Source: an uncultured Bacillota bacterium (GTDB taxonomy: Bacteria > Bacillota > Clostridia > Lachnospirales > Lachnospiraceae). From it: a stretch of DNA of 64,000 bases. The position numbers and the translations under genes were made by a program. Under the pieces are notes generated by a model. The model did not search any database and was not told the DNA's origin. It saw only the letters and a list, made by a program, of their open reading frames with translations. Shown one piece after another: positions 52,241 to 61,806 of the stretch (within the stretch, counting starts at the first letter, position 1; every line of letters begins with the position of its first letter). The DNA lies in the NCBI GenBank assembly GCA_905200905.1, contig CAJKMA010000004.1, forward strand, positions 14,131-78,130, given 5' to 3'.

Positions 52241-53353
52241 ATGAATACAGAATTATTAGAAGCGCTGAATATTCTGGAAAAAGAAAAATCTATCAGCAAG
52301 GATACACTGCTTGAGGCTATTGAGCAATCTTTGATTCAGGCATGCAAGAATCATTTTGGAAAAGCAGATAACATTAAGGTGAATATTAATCCTGAGACCT
52401 GTGATTTCAGCGTATTTGCAGAGAAAACCGTTGTAGAAGAAGTGCAGGATCCAGTGACAGAAATCAGTCTTGCAGATGCTAGAATGATGCATTCCCAATA
52501 TGCACTGGGAGATGTGGTAAATGTAGAAGTGAAATCCAAACAATTTGGACGTATTGCTACACAGAATGCGAAAAATGTGATTCTTCAGAAAATCCGTGAG
52601 GAAGAGCGGAAAGTGATTTTCAATCAGTATTACGGAAAAGAGAGAGACATTGTAACAGGTATTGTTCAGAGAAGCATGGGAAGAAACTACAGCATTAATC
52701 TTGGAAAGGCAGATGCTGTGCTTACAGAAAACGAGCAGGTAAAAACCGAGGTGTTCCAGCCTACAGAGAGAATTAAATTGTATATTCTGGAAGTAAAAGA
52801 TACACCAAAGGGTCCGAAGATTCTGGTTTCCAGAACTCATCCAGAGTTGGTAAAACGTCTTTTTGAGGCAGAGGTTACAGAAGTGAAGGACGGAACGGTA
52901 GAAATTAAAAGCATTGCCAGAGAAGCAGGTTCCCGTACTAAAATTGCTGTATGGAGCAACGATCCGGATGTGGATCCAGTAGGAGCTTGTGTTGGTATGA
53001 ATGGTGCCAGAGTAAATTCTATTGTAGAAGAGCTTAGAGGAGAAAAAATTGATATTATCAATTGGAGTGATAATCCGGCACTTCTCATTGAGAATGCTTT
53101 AAGTCCTGCAAAAGTTATTTCTGTTTTGGCTGATCCAGATGAAAAGAGTGCTATGGTAATTGTACCGGATTTCCAACTGTCTCTTGCAATTGGTAAAGAA
53201 GGACAGAATGCAAGACTGGCCGCCAGACTGACAGGATATAAAATTGATATTAAGAGTGAATCACAGGCCAGAGAAGCAGGAGAACTGGAGCTGTATGAAG
53301 AAGAAAATGTAGAGCAACAAGAAGAACAGGTAGAGGAACAAGTGGAAGAGTAA
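52241..53353 (+). CDS. nusA: transcription elongation/termination factor NusA
   Basis: 370 residues. N-terminal RNA-polymerase-binding domain, S1 domain (VTGIVQRSMGRNYSINLGKA), then KH1 and KH2 with VGACVGMNGARVNSIVEELR and LSLAIGKEGQNARLAARLTG. It ends in a Glu/Gln-rich tail after residue 350 and lacks the acidic repeats of the E. coli protein, as in other Firmicutes. It controls pausing and termination. ATTTAGGAGG precedes the ATG. Confidence 0.96.
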   Translation: MNTELLEALNILEKEKSISKDTLLEAIEQSLIQACKNHFGKADNIKVNINPETCDFSVFAEKTVVEEVQDPVTEISLADARMMHSQYALGDVVNVEVKSKQFGRIATQNAKNVILQKIREEERKVIFNQYYGKERDIVTGIVQRSMGRNYSINLGKADAVLTENEQVKTEVFQPTERIKLYILEVKDTPKGPKILVSRTHPELVKRLFEAEVTEVKDGTVEIKSIAREAGSRTKIAVWSNDPDVDPVGACVGMNGARVNSIVEELRGEKIDIINWSDNPALLIENALSPAKVISVLADPDEKSAMVIVPDFQLSLAIGKEGQNARLAARLTGYKIDIKSESQAREAGELELYEEENVEQQEEQVEEQVEE

Positions 53354-53362
53354 GGTGGACAT

Positions 53363-53641
53363 ATGGGTACAGTTCGTAAAATTCCAATGCGCAAATGCGT
53401 AGGATGTGGAGAAATGAAAAGCAAAAAAGAGATGATGCGGGTGCTGAAAACCACAGAGGACGAAATTGTTCTGGATACTACGGGCAGAAAAAATGGAAGA
53501 GGTGCCTATTTGTGTTTTCAAAAATCCTGTCTTTTACAGGCAATAAAAAATAAAGGACTGGAGCGTTCCCTGAAAATGGCCATTCCAAAGTCTGTATATG
53601 AAAACCTGGAAAAGGAGTTTGAGAATCTTGAACATTCGTAA
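53363..53641 (+). CDS. rnpM: RNase P modulator RnpM (YlxR)
   Basis: 92 residues, the YlxR fold with RKIPMRKCVGCGEMKSKKEM and GRKNGRGAYLCFQKSCLLQA. YlxR was renamed RnpM after it was shown to bind RNase P RNA and modulate its activity in Bacillus. It lies between nusA and the L7Ae-like gene, as usual. The last 14 bp overlap the next gene. Confidence 0.92.
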   Translation: MGTVRKIPMRKCVGCGEMKSKKEMMRVLKTTEDEIVLDTTGRKNGRGAYLCFQKSCLLQAIKNKGLERSLKMAIPKSVYENLEKEFENLEHS

Positions 53642-54002
53642 AGAGTTATCCCTACTTGGGCTGGCAACAAAGGCAGGGAAAGTTGTTAGCGGCGAATTTG
53701 CTACGGAAAAAGCAGTGAAGGGAAAAATGGCATTTTTGGTTTTGATTGCAGAAGATGCATCAGAAAATACTAGAAAAAAATTTTGTGATATGTGTACGTA
53801 TTATAGAGTGCCTTTTTATATCATTGGTTCAAAGGAGGAATTGGGAACAGCCATAGGAAAAGAATATCGTGCCTGTATAGCAGTGACACAGGAACAGTTC
53901 GCTGTGGCGATGAAAAAGAAGCTGGATGATATGAGACATCAGGACAAAAAGGAGGGCAATATATGTCAACAATCAGAGTTTATGAACTCGCAAAAGAAGT
54001 AA
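53628..54002 (+). CDS. L7Ae-family ribosomal protein (YlxQ-like)
   Basis: 124 residues if started at TTG 53628, which has AAGGAG about 10 bp upstream and removes the poor N-terminal text of the upstream ATG frame. LGLATKAGKVVSGEFATEKA and KMAFLVLIAEDASENTRKKF are the L7Ae/L30e RNA-binding features that recognise kink-turns. Its place between rnpM and infB fits YlxQ. The 3' 40 bp overlap infB. Confidence 0.85.
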   Translation: MNIRKELSLLGLATKAGKVVSGEFATEKAVKGKMAFLVLIAEDASENTRKKFCDMCTYYRVPFYIIGSKEELGTAIGKEYRACIAVTQEQFAVAMKKKLDDMRHQDKKEGNICQQSEFMNSQKK

Positions 54003-56728
54003 ATAAAACAAACAAAGAGGTTTTAGATTTCTTAAAATCTCAGCACATAGAGTTAACGAGCCATATGAGCAATGTAGAAAATGCCCATGCGGATATGGTA
54101 AGAGCAAATTTCAAAAAAAGCGCTTCCACAGCTCAGGAAGAAAGTGGAAAAAATGGGGATGGGGAAAAGCCTAAGAAGAAATTAATTCAAGTATTCCGTC
54201 CTCAAAATGCAAGCCATGCTCCGGAGCGTAAGCAGAAGCCGCAGCGTCAAGCAAATGCCAATACAGAACAGAAAAATGAAGAAAAACGCCAGGGAAACCG
54301 TCAGGGCGAAAATAGAGGTACGCAAGATTCCATGAGACAAGAAAATAAAAATAATCGTTCTAATAATAACCGTCCAAACAACGGAAACACAGAAAACCGT
54401 CAACAGCGTCAGCAAGGCCGTTCTAATAATAATGGAGAGAATCGTCAAGGTGGCCGCTATAATAACAACGGAGAGAACCGTCAGCAAGGCCGCTATAATA
54501 ATAACGGAGAGAACCGTCAAGGTGGTCGCTATAATAACAATGGGGAGAACCGTCAGGGAAACCGTTATAATAACAACAATGGAGAAAATCGCCAGCAGCG
54601 TCAGCAGGGCGGTCGTCCGGGAAGCCGTTTTGGCAATAATAATGGAGAAGGACGTCAGACAGAGCGCTCTAATAATCGCTTCCAGGGAAATAATGGAGAA
54701 CGTCCTAACAATCGTTTTGGAGGTAGAAACGAAGGAAGAACAGGAGATTCCAGAAGAGAACAGGCAGGAAAATTTGATGCACCAAATCTGGAGTTTGTAG
54801 AAAAAGACAGCCGCAAAGCAAACAGAGAAAATAAGAAAAAAGATAACAGAAGAGATGAGTACCAAAATCAGGGCAAACGCCCAAACCAGGGTGGACGTCG
54901 TCAGGCACAGAAAATTCCAAAAGCTATGCAGCTTCAGAAGCCTGTTACACATCCAAAGGAAGAAAAGAAGGAAGAAGTAAAGGAAATTACACTTCCAGAA
55001 AAAATGACTATTCGCGAATTGGCAGATAAAATGAAGATGCAGCCATCTGTGATTGTGAAGAAATTATTTATGGAAGGTGTCATGGTTACAGTAAACCATG
55101 AAATTGACTTTGAAAAAGCTCAGGAAATTGCTATGGATTATGACATCATTGCTGAACAGGAAGAAAAGGTGGATGTCATTGAAGAACTGTTAAGAGAAGA
55201 AGAAGAACCGGAAGATACTTTAGTAACCAGACCCCCAGTTGTCTGTGTTATGGGCCATGTTGACCACGGAAAAACTTCTCTTTTGGACTATATCAGAAAA
55301 AGCCATGTAACAGACCGAGAAGCAGGTGGTATTACACAGCACATCGGTGCTTATATGGTAAATGTAGATGGACAGAAGATTACTTTCCTGGATACACCAG
55401 GACATGAGGCATTTACTGCTATGCGTATGCGTGGTGCCAATGCTACTGACATTGCTATTTTGGTTGTAGCAGCAGATGATGGTGTGATGCCACAGACTGT
55501 GGAGGCTATTAACCATGCCAAGGCGGCAGGAGTAGAAATCATTGTTGCTATTAACAAAATTGATAAACCGAGTGCAAACATTGAGAGAGTAAAACAGGAA
55601 TTATCAGAATATGAACTGATTCCAGAAGACTGGGGTGGAAGCACTGTCTTTGCACCAGTTTCTGCTCACACAGGAGAAGGAATTGATAACCTTCTGGAAA
55701 TGATTCTTCTGACAGCCGAAGTATCCGAACTCAAGGCAAACCCAAACAGAAAAGCAAGAGGTCTGGTAATCGAGGCAGAGCTGGACAAAGGAAAAGGTCC
55801 AGTTGCTACTATTTTAGTACAGAAAGGTACACTGAAAGTCGGAGACTTTATCGCTGCAGGAGCATGTTCCGGAAGAGTTCGTGCTATGATTGATGATAAG
55901 GGAAGAAGGGTCAAAGAAGCAGGTCCGTCTACTCCAGTAGAAATCCTGGGCTTAAATGATGTGCCAAATGCAGGAGAAATTCTAGTAGTAACAGACAATG
56001 ATAAGGAAGCGAAAAACTTTGCAGCCACTTTTGTTTCTGAGAATAAGAACCGTCTGTTGGAAGAAACAAAAGCAAAAATGTCTCTGGATGATTTGTTCAG
56101 CCAGATTCAGGCAGGAAATCTGAAGGAACTGCCACTGATTGTCAAAGCCGATGTTCAGGGGTCTGTGGAAGCAGTAAAACAGAGTCTTGTGAAGTTGTCT
56201 AATGAAGAAGTCGTAGTAAAAGTAATTCATGGAGGCGTAGGTGCAATTAATGAATCTGATGTTACACTGGCAAGTGCATCTAATGCCATTATCATTGGAT
56301 TTAATGTACGCCCAGATGCTACTGCAAAATCTGTAGCAGAGCAGGAAGGGGTAGATTTACGTCTTTACAGAGTTATTTATCAGGCAATCGAAGATGTGGA
56401 AGCAGCTATGAAAGGTATGTTGGATCCAGTGTTTGAAGAAAAGGTTCTGGGTCATGCAGAAGTACGTCAGATTTTCAAGGCTTCTGGAGTAGGAAATATT
56501 GCTGGATCCTATGTTCTGGATGGTGTATTCCAGAGAAATTGTCAGGTTCGTATCACTAGAGATGGAGAGCAGATTTTTGAAGGAGTTCTGGCTTCTCTGA
56601 AGCGTTTTAAAGATGATGTAAAAGAAGTAAAAGCAGGATATGAATGTGGTCTTGTATTTGAAGATTTCAATGATATCAAAGAAGAAGACCGTGTAGAAGC
56701 ATATACCATGGTAGAAGTTCCAAGATAG
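53963..56728 (+). CDS. infB: translation initiation factor IF-2
   Basis: 921 residues. It starts at ATG 53963 with AGGAGG 6 bp upstream, inside the L7Ae gene. N-terminal IF2_N helix (MSTIRVYELAKEVNKTNKEV), then a long disordered region rich in Asn, Arg, Gln and Gly with 12-residue repeats. A second IF2_N module follows (MTIRELADKMKMQPSVIVKK). The G-domain begins near residue 430 (GHVDHGKT; DTPGHEAF; NKIDK), followed by domains II-IV. It binds GTP and initiator tRNA on the ribosome. Confidence 0.97.
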   Translation: MSTIRVYELAKEVNKTNKEVLDFLKSQHIELTSHMSNVENAHADMVRANFKKSASTAQEESGKNGDGEKPKKKLIQVFRPQNASHAPERKQKPQRQANANTEQKNEEKRQGNRQGENRGTQDSMRQENKNNRSNNNRPNNGNTENRQQRQQGRSNNNGENRQGGRYNNNGENRQQGRYNNNGENRQGGRYNNNGENRQGNRYNNNNGENRQQRQQGGRPGSRFGNNNGEGRQTERSNNRFQGNNGERPNNRFGGRNEGRTGDSRREQAGKFDAPNLEFVEKDSRKANRENKKKDNRRDEYQNQGKRPNQGGRRQAQKIPKAMQLQKPVTHPKEEKKEEVKEITLPEKMTIRELADKMKMQPSVIVKKLFMEGVMVTVNHEIDFEKAQEIAMDYDIIAEQEEKVDVIEELLREEEEPEDTLVTRPPVVCVMGHVDHGKTSLLDYIRKSHVTDREAGGITQHIGAYMVNVDGQKITFLDTPGHEAFTAMRMRGANATDIAILVVAADDGVMPQTVEAINHAKAAGVEIIVAINKIDKPSANIERVKQELSEYELIPEDWGGSTVFAPVSAHTGEGIDNLLEMILLTAEVSELKANPNRKARGLVIEAELDKGKGPVATILVQKGTLKVGDFIAAGACSGRVRAMIDDKGRRVKEAGPSTPVEILGLNDVPNAGEILVVTDNDKEAKNFAATFVSENKNRLLEETKAKMSLDDLFSQIQAGNLKELPLIVKADVQGSVEAVKQSLVKLSNEEVVVKVIHGGVGAINESDVTLASASNAIIIGFNVRPDATAKSVAEQEGVDLRLYRVIYQAIEDVEAAMKGMLDPVFEEKVLGHAEVRQIFKASGVGNIAGSYVLDGVFQRNCQVRITRDGEQIFEGVLASLKRFKDDVKEVKAGYECGLVFEDFNDIKEEDRVEAYTMVEVPR
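54416..54606 (+). repeat. 36-bp tandem repeat inside infB
   Basis: About five imperfect copies of a 12-residue unit GR(Y/S)NNNGENRQ(G/Q), encoded by near-identical 36-bp DNA (TATAATAACAA-GGAGAGAACCGTCA). Copy number may vary between strains by slippage. Confidence 0.85.
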
Positions 56729-56749
56729 GAACAGACAGAGAGGGATAGT

Positions 56750-57136
56750 ATGAGAAAAAATAGCATTAAGAATACCCGGGTTAATGCAGAAGTTCAGCAT
56801 GAACTAGCAAATCTCATTCGGGAAGGCATAAAAGATCCCCGCATTCATCCCATGACCTCTGTAACAGGTGTGGAGGTTGCGCCGGATTTAAAAACTTGCA
56901 GAGCGTATATCAGTGTTTTAGGGGATGATGAAGCGAAAAAGAACACCATTGCAGGATTAAAAAATGCAGAGGGATATATTCGCAGACAGCTTGCAAAAAG
57001 CATTAACCTAAGAAACACTCCGGAAATTCGTTTTATACTGGACGAATCCATTGAGTATGGCGTCACCATGTCAAAACTCATTGACCAGGTCACCAGAAAA
57101 GAGGAGGTGCAGGAAGATGGAGAAGATAGCAAATGA
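56750..57136 (+). CDS. rbfA: ribosome-binding factor A
   Basis: 128 residues. KH-like fold with RVNAEVQHELANLIREGIKD, VEVAPDLKTCRAYISVLGDD and LRNTPEIRFILDESIEYG. It helps 16S rRNA 5'-end maturation and cold adaptation. The 3' end overlaps the DHH gene by 20 bp, whose ribosome site GGAGGTG lies within rbfA. Confidence 0.95.
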   Translation: MRKNSIKNTRVNAEVQHELANLIREGIKDPRIHPMTSVTGVEVAPDLKTCRAYISVLGDDEAKKNTIAGLKNAEGYIRRQLAKSINLRNTPEIRFILDESIEYGVTMSKLIDQVTRKEEVQEDGEDSK

Positions 57137-58073
57137 ATTAGCGGAAGTAAATACAGTTGCCATTGCCGGACATGTGCGTCCGGATGGCGACTGTGTTGGT
57201 TCCTGTATGGGATTGTATCTTTATTTAAAAGAAAATTATCCAGAAATTGCAACCGATGTATATCTGGAATTGCCAGGAGAGCAATTTTCTTTTCTTTCAT
57301 GTTTTGAGGAAATCAAAACAGCTTATGAACCAGGAAAGGTGTATGACTTGCTGATTACTCTGGATGTCAGTGATAAGAACCGGATTGGGGTAGCTCTGGA
57401 AGGGTATGAAACTGCCAAAAAGAGAGTTTGTATTGACCATCATATTAGTAATCGTGGACTGGGAGATGTAAATGAAATACGTCCTAATGCTAGTTCAACC
57501 TGTGAGGTTTTATACACGCTTTTAGAGGAAGAGAAAGTTTCAAAAGTGGTAGCAGAGGCTCTTTATACTGGAATGGTCCATGATACAGGCGTATTTCAAT
57601 ATTCCTGTACATCGCCGGAAACCATGCGTATTGCGGCAAAACTCATGGAAAAGGACATTCCTTTTACAAAAATTGTAGAAGAATCCTTTTATGAGAAAAC
57701 TTATGTGCAGAATCAGATTCTAGGCAGATGTCTCATGGAGAGCATTCTGATTATGGATGGAAAATGTGTCATTGGAGTAGTGAAAAAGAAGATGATGGAT
57801 TTCTATCATGTAGAGCCTAAGGATTTAGATGGCATTGTTCAACAGCTTCGTGTGATTAAGGGTGTAGAGGTGGCCATTTTCATTTATGAAGTAAAGCCTC
57901 AGGAATTCAAAGTAAGTCTTCGTTCAAAAGGGAAGGTCAATGTCAATGAAGTGGCTTCCTATTTTGGAGGAGGCGGTCATGTTTTGGCAGCTGGCTGCAC
58001 GTTTCATGGGTCAGTGTATGATGTCATGAATAATCTGCTGGAAATTATAGAAAAACAATTACCAAAAGAGTGA
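57117..58073 (+). CDS. nrnA: DHH-family phosphoesterase, NrnA-like
   Basis: 318 residues from ATG at 57117. DHH-domain motifs: GHVRPDGDCVGSCMGL (motif I), DVSDKNRIG, IDHHISN (DHH), VHDTGVFQYS. The C-terminal DHHA1 domain has the substrate motif GGGGHVLAAG. Bacillus NrnA degrades nano-RNA and dephosphorylates pAp, and related enzymes cleave c-di-AMP/pApA. Position between rbfA and truB is the common Firmicute order. Confidence 0.9.
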   Translation: MEKIANELAEVNTVAIAGHVRPDGDCVGSCMGLYLYLKENYPEIATDVYLELPGEQFSFLSCFEEIKTAYEPGKVYDLLITLDVSDKNRIGVALEGYETAKKRVCIDHHISNRGLGDVNEIRPNASSTCEVLYTLLEEEKVSKVVAEALYTGMVHDTGVFQYSCTSPETMRIAAKLMEKDIPFTKIVEESFYEKTYVQNQILGRCLMESILIMDGKCVIGVVKKKMMDFYHVEPKDLDGIVQQLRVIKGVEVAIFIYEVKPQEFKVSLRSKGKVNVNEVASYFGGGGHVLAAGCTFHGSVYDVMNNLLEIIEKQLPKE

Positions 58074-58082
58074 GAGGCATCC

Positions 58083-58997
58083 ATGATAAACGGAATCATC
58101 AATGTATATAAAGAAAAAGGTTATACATCTCACGATGTGGTGGCAAAGCTGCGTGGGATTTTAAAACAAAAGAAAATTGGTCATACAGGAACCTTGGATC
58201 CAGATGCAGAAGGAGTGCTTCCAGTTTGTCTGGGAAAAGGAACCAAGCTTTGTTCCTTGCTGACAGATAAGCATAAAACCTATGAGGCAGTGCTGCATCT
58301 TGGGGTGAAAACAGACACCCAGGATCAATCAGGAACAGTTTTGGAAGAAAAGCCAGTTTCCTGTACACCTGAGGAAGTCCAGACTTGTATCCAAAGTTTC
58401 CTGGGAGAACAGATGCAGGTTCCGCCCATGTATTCAGCGTTAAAAGTCCAGGGAAAGAAATTATATGAGTTGGCAAGAGAAGGCATAGAAATTGAGCGTA
58501 AGCCAAGGCCTGTGACTTTTTATGATATTCAGGTTCAGCAGATTTCCCTGCCGTATATTACATTTTCAGTTACCTGTTCCAAAGGAACCTATATCCGTAC
58601 CTTGTGTCATGATATTGGAGAAAAATTGGGATGCGGAGGCTGTATGGAAAAGTTGCTAAGGACCAGGGTAGACCAGTTTGTGCTGTCTGATAGTTTGAAA
58701 CTTTCAGAAATTGAAAAGTTGGTAAAAGAGGGAAAGATTTTAGAACATATAGTTACTGTGGAAGAAATGTTTTCTTATCTGCCTGCTTATGATGCAGAAC
58801 CAGAACTGGATAAATTACTGGAAAATGGAAACCCTGTTCCTAACAGGAAGCAGCAAATTTTTCAAAAGGTGCGGATGTATACCAGTACCCATGTTTTTGT
58901 TGGGATTTATGAATATCAGGGGGAAAAGCGTCAGTATAAGCCGGAACGGATTTTCTGTACACCAGAAGATTTTCGGCATAATAAGGAGAAATTATGA
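58083..58997 (+). CDS. truB: tRNA pseudouridine-55 synthase TruB
   Basis: 304 residues. The catalytic Asp39 sits in GHTGTLDPDAEGVLP. KTYEAVLHLGVKTDTQD, QVPPMYSALKVQGKKLYELA and CSKGTYIRTLCHDIGEKLG follow in order. It makes psi55 in the T-loop of tRNA. The last 4 bp overlap ribF as ATGA. Confidence 0.96.
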   Translation: MINGIINVYKEKGYTSHDVVAKLRGILKQKKIGHTGTLDPDAEGVLPVCLGKGTKLCSLLTDKHKTYEAVLHLGVKTDTQDQSGTVLEEKPVSCTPEEVQTCIQSFLGEQMQVPPMYSALKVQGKKLYELAREGIEIERKPRPVTFYDIQVQQISLPYITFSVTCSKGTYIRTLCHDIGEKLGCGGCMEKLLRTRVDQFVLSDSLKLSEIEKLVKEGKILEHIVTVEEMFSYLPAYDAEPELDKLLENGNPVPNRKQQIFQKVRMYTSTHVFVGIYEYQGEKRQYKPERIFCTPEDFRHNKEKL

Positions 58998-59911
58998 TTT
59001 ATACAACACAGATTCCTCATGTAAAAGCTCCTTGGAAAAGTGCAGTAACTCTGGGAAAATTTGACGGACTTCACAGAGGCCATCAAAAATTGATTGAGTG
59101 TATCCGGAAGAATAAAAAGGAACAGTGGCAAACCGTGGTATTTACCTTTGATGTACCTCCCAGAAGTCATATGCTGCATACACCCCCAAAGTTCTTACTG
59201 ACTTATGAAGAACGAAGAACATTGGCAGAAGAATTTGGTGTAGATATTCTAGCAGAATGTCCATTTACAGATGAACTGATGCATATGGAACCAGAACAGT
59301 TTGTAAAGGAGTATCTGGTAGAACGGCTGCAGACTGGGTTTGTGGCAGTTGGTCCGGATTTTAGGTTTGGATATGAACGTAGAGGAAATCCCCAGATGTT
59401 AGCTAGGCTTGGAGCGGTTTATGGTTTTGGGGTACAGATTCTAGAGAAGGAAAAAGATGGGGAGAGGGATATTAGCAGTACCTATGTGAGGGAAGAATTG
59501 GAAAAAGGAAATATAGAAAAAGTAAATACTTTGCTGGGATATCCTTATTTTACCAGAGGAGAGATTGTCCATGGACGGCAGCTTGGAAGAACCATAGGAG
59601 TTCCTACAGCAAATCTCATTCCTCCAGATGTGAAAAAACTTCCCCCAAATGGGGTTTATATTACCCAGTCTCTGATTGGTAACCGACTTTATCAGGGAAT
59701 TACCAATGTAGGATATAAACCAACCGTGAAAGAAAATTTCTTAGGTGTTGAGACCTATTTGTTTTCCTGTGATGAGGATTTATATGGACAAGAGGCTGAG
59801 GTGCGTTTTTATAAGTATTTGAGACCAGAGAAAAAATTTGCATCTTTAGAAGAATTAAAGGAACAGTTACACAAGGATGTAGAAACAGGTCGAAGTTTTT
59901 TTGAAAAATAA
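58994..59911 (+). CDS. ribF: bifunctional riboflavin kinase / FAD synthetase
   Basis: 305 residues. N-terminal nucleotidyltransferase: TLGKFDGLHRGHQKLIECIR and VGPDFRFGYERRGNP, SSTYVREELEKG. C-terminal kinase: GRQLGRTIGVPTANLIP, PPNGVY and a GVETYLFSCDEDLYG segment. It converts riboflavin to FMN and FAD. The start overlaps the truB stop (4 bp, ATGA), with AAGGAG upstream. Last gene of the nusA-infB cluster. Confidence 0.95.
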   Translation: MIYTTQIPHVKAPWKSAVTLGKFDGLHRGHQKLIECIRKNKKEQWQTVVFTFDVPPRSHMLHTPPKFLLTYEERRTLAEEFGVDILAECPFTDELMHMEPEQFVKEYLVERLQTGFVAVGPDFRFGYERRGNPQMLARLGAVYGFGVQILEKEKDGERDISSTYVREELEKGNIEKVNTLLGYPYFTRGEIVHGRQLGRTIGVPTANLIPPDVKKLPPNGVYITQSLIGNRLYQGITNVGYKPTVKENFLGVETYLFSCDEDLYGQEAEVRFYKYLRPEKKFASLEELKEQLHKDVETGRSFFEK

Positions 59912-59992
59912 TATGGACAAGCAGAGATACATCCGCTATTCTAAAATAGAGATGGGTGAGAGCCTGTCCGTCTTATTACGAAGGAGAAAAAC

Positions 59993-61660
59993 ATGAGTAT
60001 AGAAAATATATTGTCGCTGGTTGGAGGGCTTGGATTATTTTTATATGGTATGACCGTAATGAGCGACAGCATCGAAAAAGCAGCAGGGGCGAAGATGAGG
60101 GGCTTCCTGGCTTTCTTTACCAAAAACAGATTTATTGGAATGTTATTTGGAATGCTGTTTTGTGCCATTGTACAATCTTCCAGTGCAACTACGGTTATGG
60201 TGGTTAGTTTTGTAAACGCAGGTCTTATGAATCTGGTTCAGGCAGCTGGAATTATTATGGGGGCCAATGTAGGTACAACCATTACCTCACAGCTTGTGGC
60301 GTTTAACCTGTCGCAGGCAGCACCAGTGTTTTTGATTTGTGGTGTTGTGGTTACCATGTTCTGTAAAAATCAGAAAATCAAGCAGATGGGTGAAGTAATT
60401 GTAGGCTTTGGTGTGCTTTTCATGGGGCTGTCCTTGATGTCTGGAAGCATGGAAGGAATGAAAGAGTCTCCTTTTGTAGTAAATTTACTGTCTGGGATTA
60501 ATAATCCCTTTTTAGGGATTTTAATCGGCTTTGTAGTTACTGCAATTATTCAAAGCTCTTCTGTAACGGTAAGTATTGTACTTTTAATGGCACAGCAGGG
60601 ATTACTTCCTCTGTGGATTTGTTTCTACATTATCCTGGGATGTAACATTGGCTCTTGTACCACAGCGCTTCTGGCAAGTGTCAGTGGCAATAAAGATGCA
60701 AAACGTGCAGCCATGATTCATTTTCTATTTAATGTTATAGGAACCATAGTGATTGCTGTGTTGCTTCTGGTTGGTGAAAGCTGGATTGAAGCGGGAATTC
60801 GTCAGATTTCTGGTAATAATGTAGGAAGATGTGTGGCAAATGCCCATACCTTCTTTAAGGTCTTCCAGTTGCTTATTTTGTTCCCATTTGCACAGTGGCT
60901 TGTGAAGCTTACGTATCTGTTTGTTCCAGAGAAAGGGGCAGAGAAAAAGAAGGAAGGCTTTCAGCTGGAGTACATAGGTCCTTCCAGTGTATTTTCACCG
61001 AGTACAGCAGTTGTGGAAGTCACAAAAGAGCTGGACCGCATGGCAAATTTAGCAGCTACCAACCTTACAAGAGCCATGAATGCTTTGATTACCCTAGATG
61101 ATCAGGAGATTCAGCAGGTCTATGAGACAGAGAAAAACATTAATTATATGAATCATGCCATTACCAACTACCTGGTAAGTATTAATCAGAGCAGCCTGCC
61201 AATTGATGATATTAAAAATATCGGTGGACTGTTCCATGTGGTCAATGATATTGAAAGAATCGGAGATCATGCGGAAAATGTGGCGGATTCTGCTGTGACA
61301 AGAAAGGAAAAGAACATTCAGTTTAGCAAAGAGGCCCAGAGCGAGCTTTCAAAGATGCTGGATAGTGTCATTCAGATTATGCAGTATTCCATGGATATGT
61401 TCTCTAAAAATGACCGGAAGCATTTGCAGGAGATTCTGGAGTTGGAGGATCGCATTGACCAGATGGAGCGAGACATGCAGGAATCTCATGTACAGCGTCT
61501 GACACAGAATCAGTGTACACCTGAGGCTGGTATGATTTTTTCTGATTTAATTTCTGGATTAGAAAGAGTGGCAGACCATGCCACGAACATTGCTTTTTCT
61601 ATTCTGGATGAAGAACCAGAAGATTTTTCTGGTTTCCATACCACAGGAAATACAAAATAA
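59993..61660 (+). CDS. Na+/phosphate cotransporter family protein with PhoU domain
   Basis: 555 residues. Two Na_Pi_cotrans repeats carry the QSSSATT and QSSSVTVS motifs (residues about 58-64 and 185-192), with GANVGTTITS and GCNIGSCTTA after them. About nine helices come first. The cytosolic C-terminal third (from residue 335) is PhoU-like helical bundle with IGDHAENVADSAV and RVADHATNIAFSI. It imports phosphate with sodium. AAGGAG lies before the ATG. Single gene with its own terminator. Confidence 0.9.
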   Translation: MSIENILSLVGGLGLFLYGMTVMSDSIEKAAGAKMRGFLAFFTKNRFIGMLFGMLFCAIVQSSSATTVMVVSFVNAGLMNLVQAAGIIMGANVGTTITSQLVAFNLSQAAPVFLICGVVVTMFCKNQKIKQMGEVIVGFGVLFMGLSLMSGSMEGMKESPFVVNLLSGINNPFLGILIGFVVTAIIQSSSVTVSIVLLMAQQGLLPLWICFYIILGCNIGSCTTALLASVSGNKDAKRAAMIHFLFNVIGTIVIAVLLLVGESWIEAGIRQISGNNVGRCVANAHTFFKVFQLLILFPFAQWLVKLTYLFVPEKGAEKKKEGFQLEYIGPSSVFSPSTAVVEVTKELDRMANLAATNLTRAMNALITLDDQEIQQVYETEKNINYMNHAITNYLVSINQSSLPIDDIKNIGGLFHVVNDIERIGDHAENVADSAVTRKEKNIQFSKEAQSELSKMLDSVIQIMQYSMDMFSKNDRKHLQEILELEDRIDQMERDMQESHVQRLTQNQCTPEAGMIFSDLISGLERVADHATNIAFSILDEEPEDFSGFHTTGNTK

Positions 61661-61687
61661 TAAAACCATACATCATATACAAAAGAT

Positions 61688-61754
61688 GAGGTTGCTGGTA
61701 AAAGTACCCGCTGGAAAATTCGGCGGGTACTGCAGCAGCCTCTTTACGTTTTTT
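61688..61754 (+). terminator. double-stem terminator after the Na/Pi gene
   Basis: Outer stem GAGGTTGCTG / CAGCAGCCTC, inner stem GTACCCGC / GCGGGTAC, then TTTACG and TTTTTT. No riboswitch core (such as ydaO) was recognised in it. Confidence 0.7.
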
Positions 61755-61806
61755 CAACAGGAACATTCAACAAGTTTAAAAAACGGATTTTGTAAAGGAG
61801 TATAGG

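Noticed and set aside
54416..54606. Repeats in infB considered as a CRISPR-like array
   Set aside because: The units are contiguous, in frame, and encode a protein linker; there are no spacers.
54182..54952. 256-codon antisense frame in infB, rich in Ile, Thr and Leu
   Set aside because: It is the reverse of the Asn/Arg repeat region; the hydrophobic look is a composition artefact.
61688..61754. Possible riboswitch (c-di-AMP ydaO or other) before the NlpC/P60 gene
   Set aside because: Only nested stems followed by U-runs were found; the conserved ydaO core is not present.
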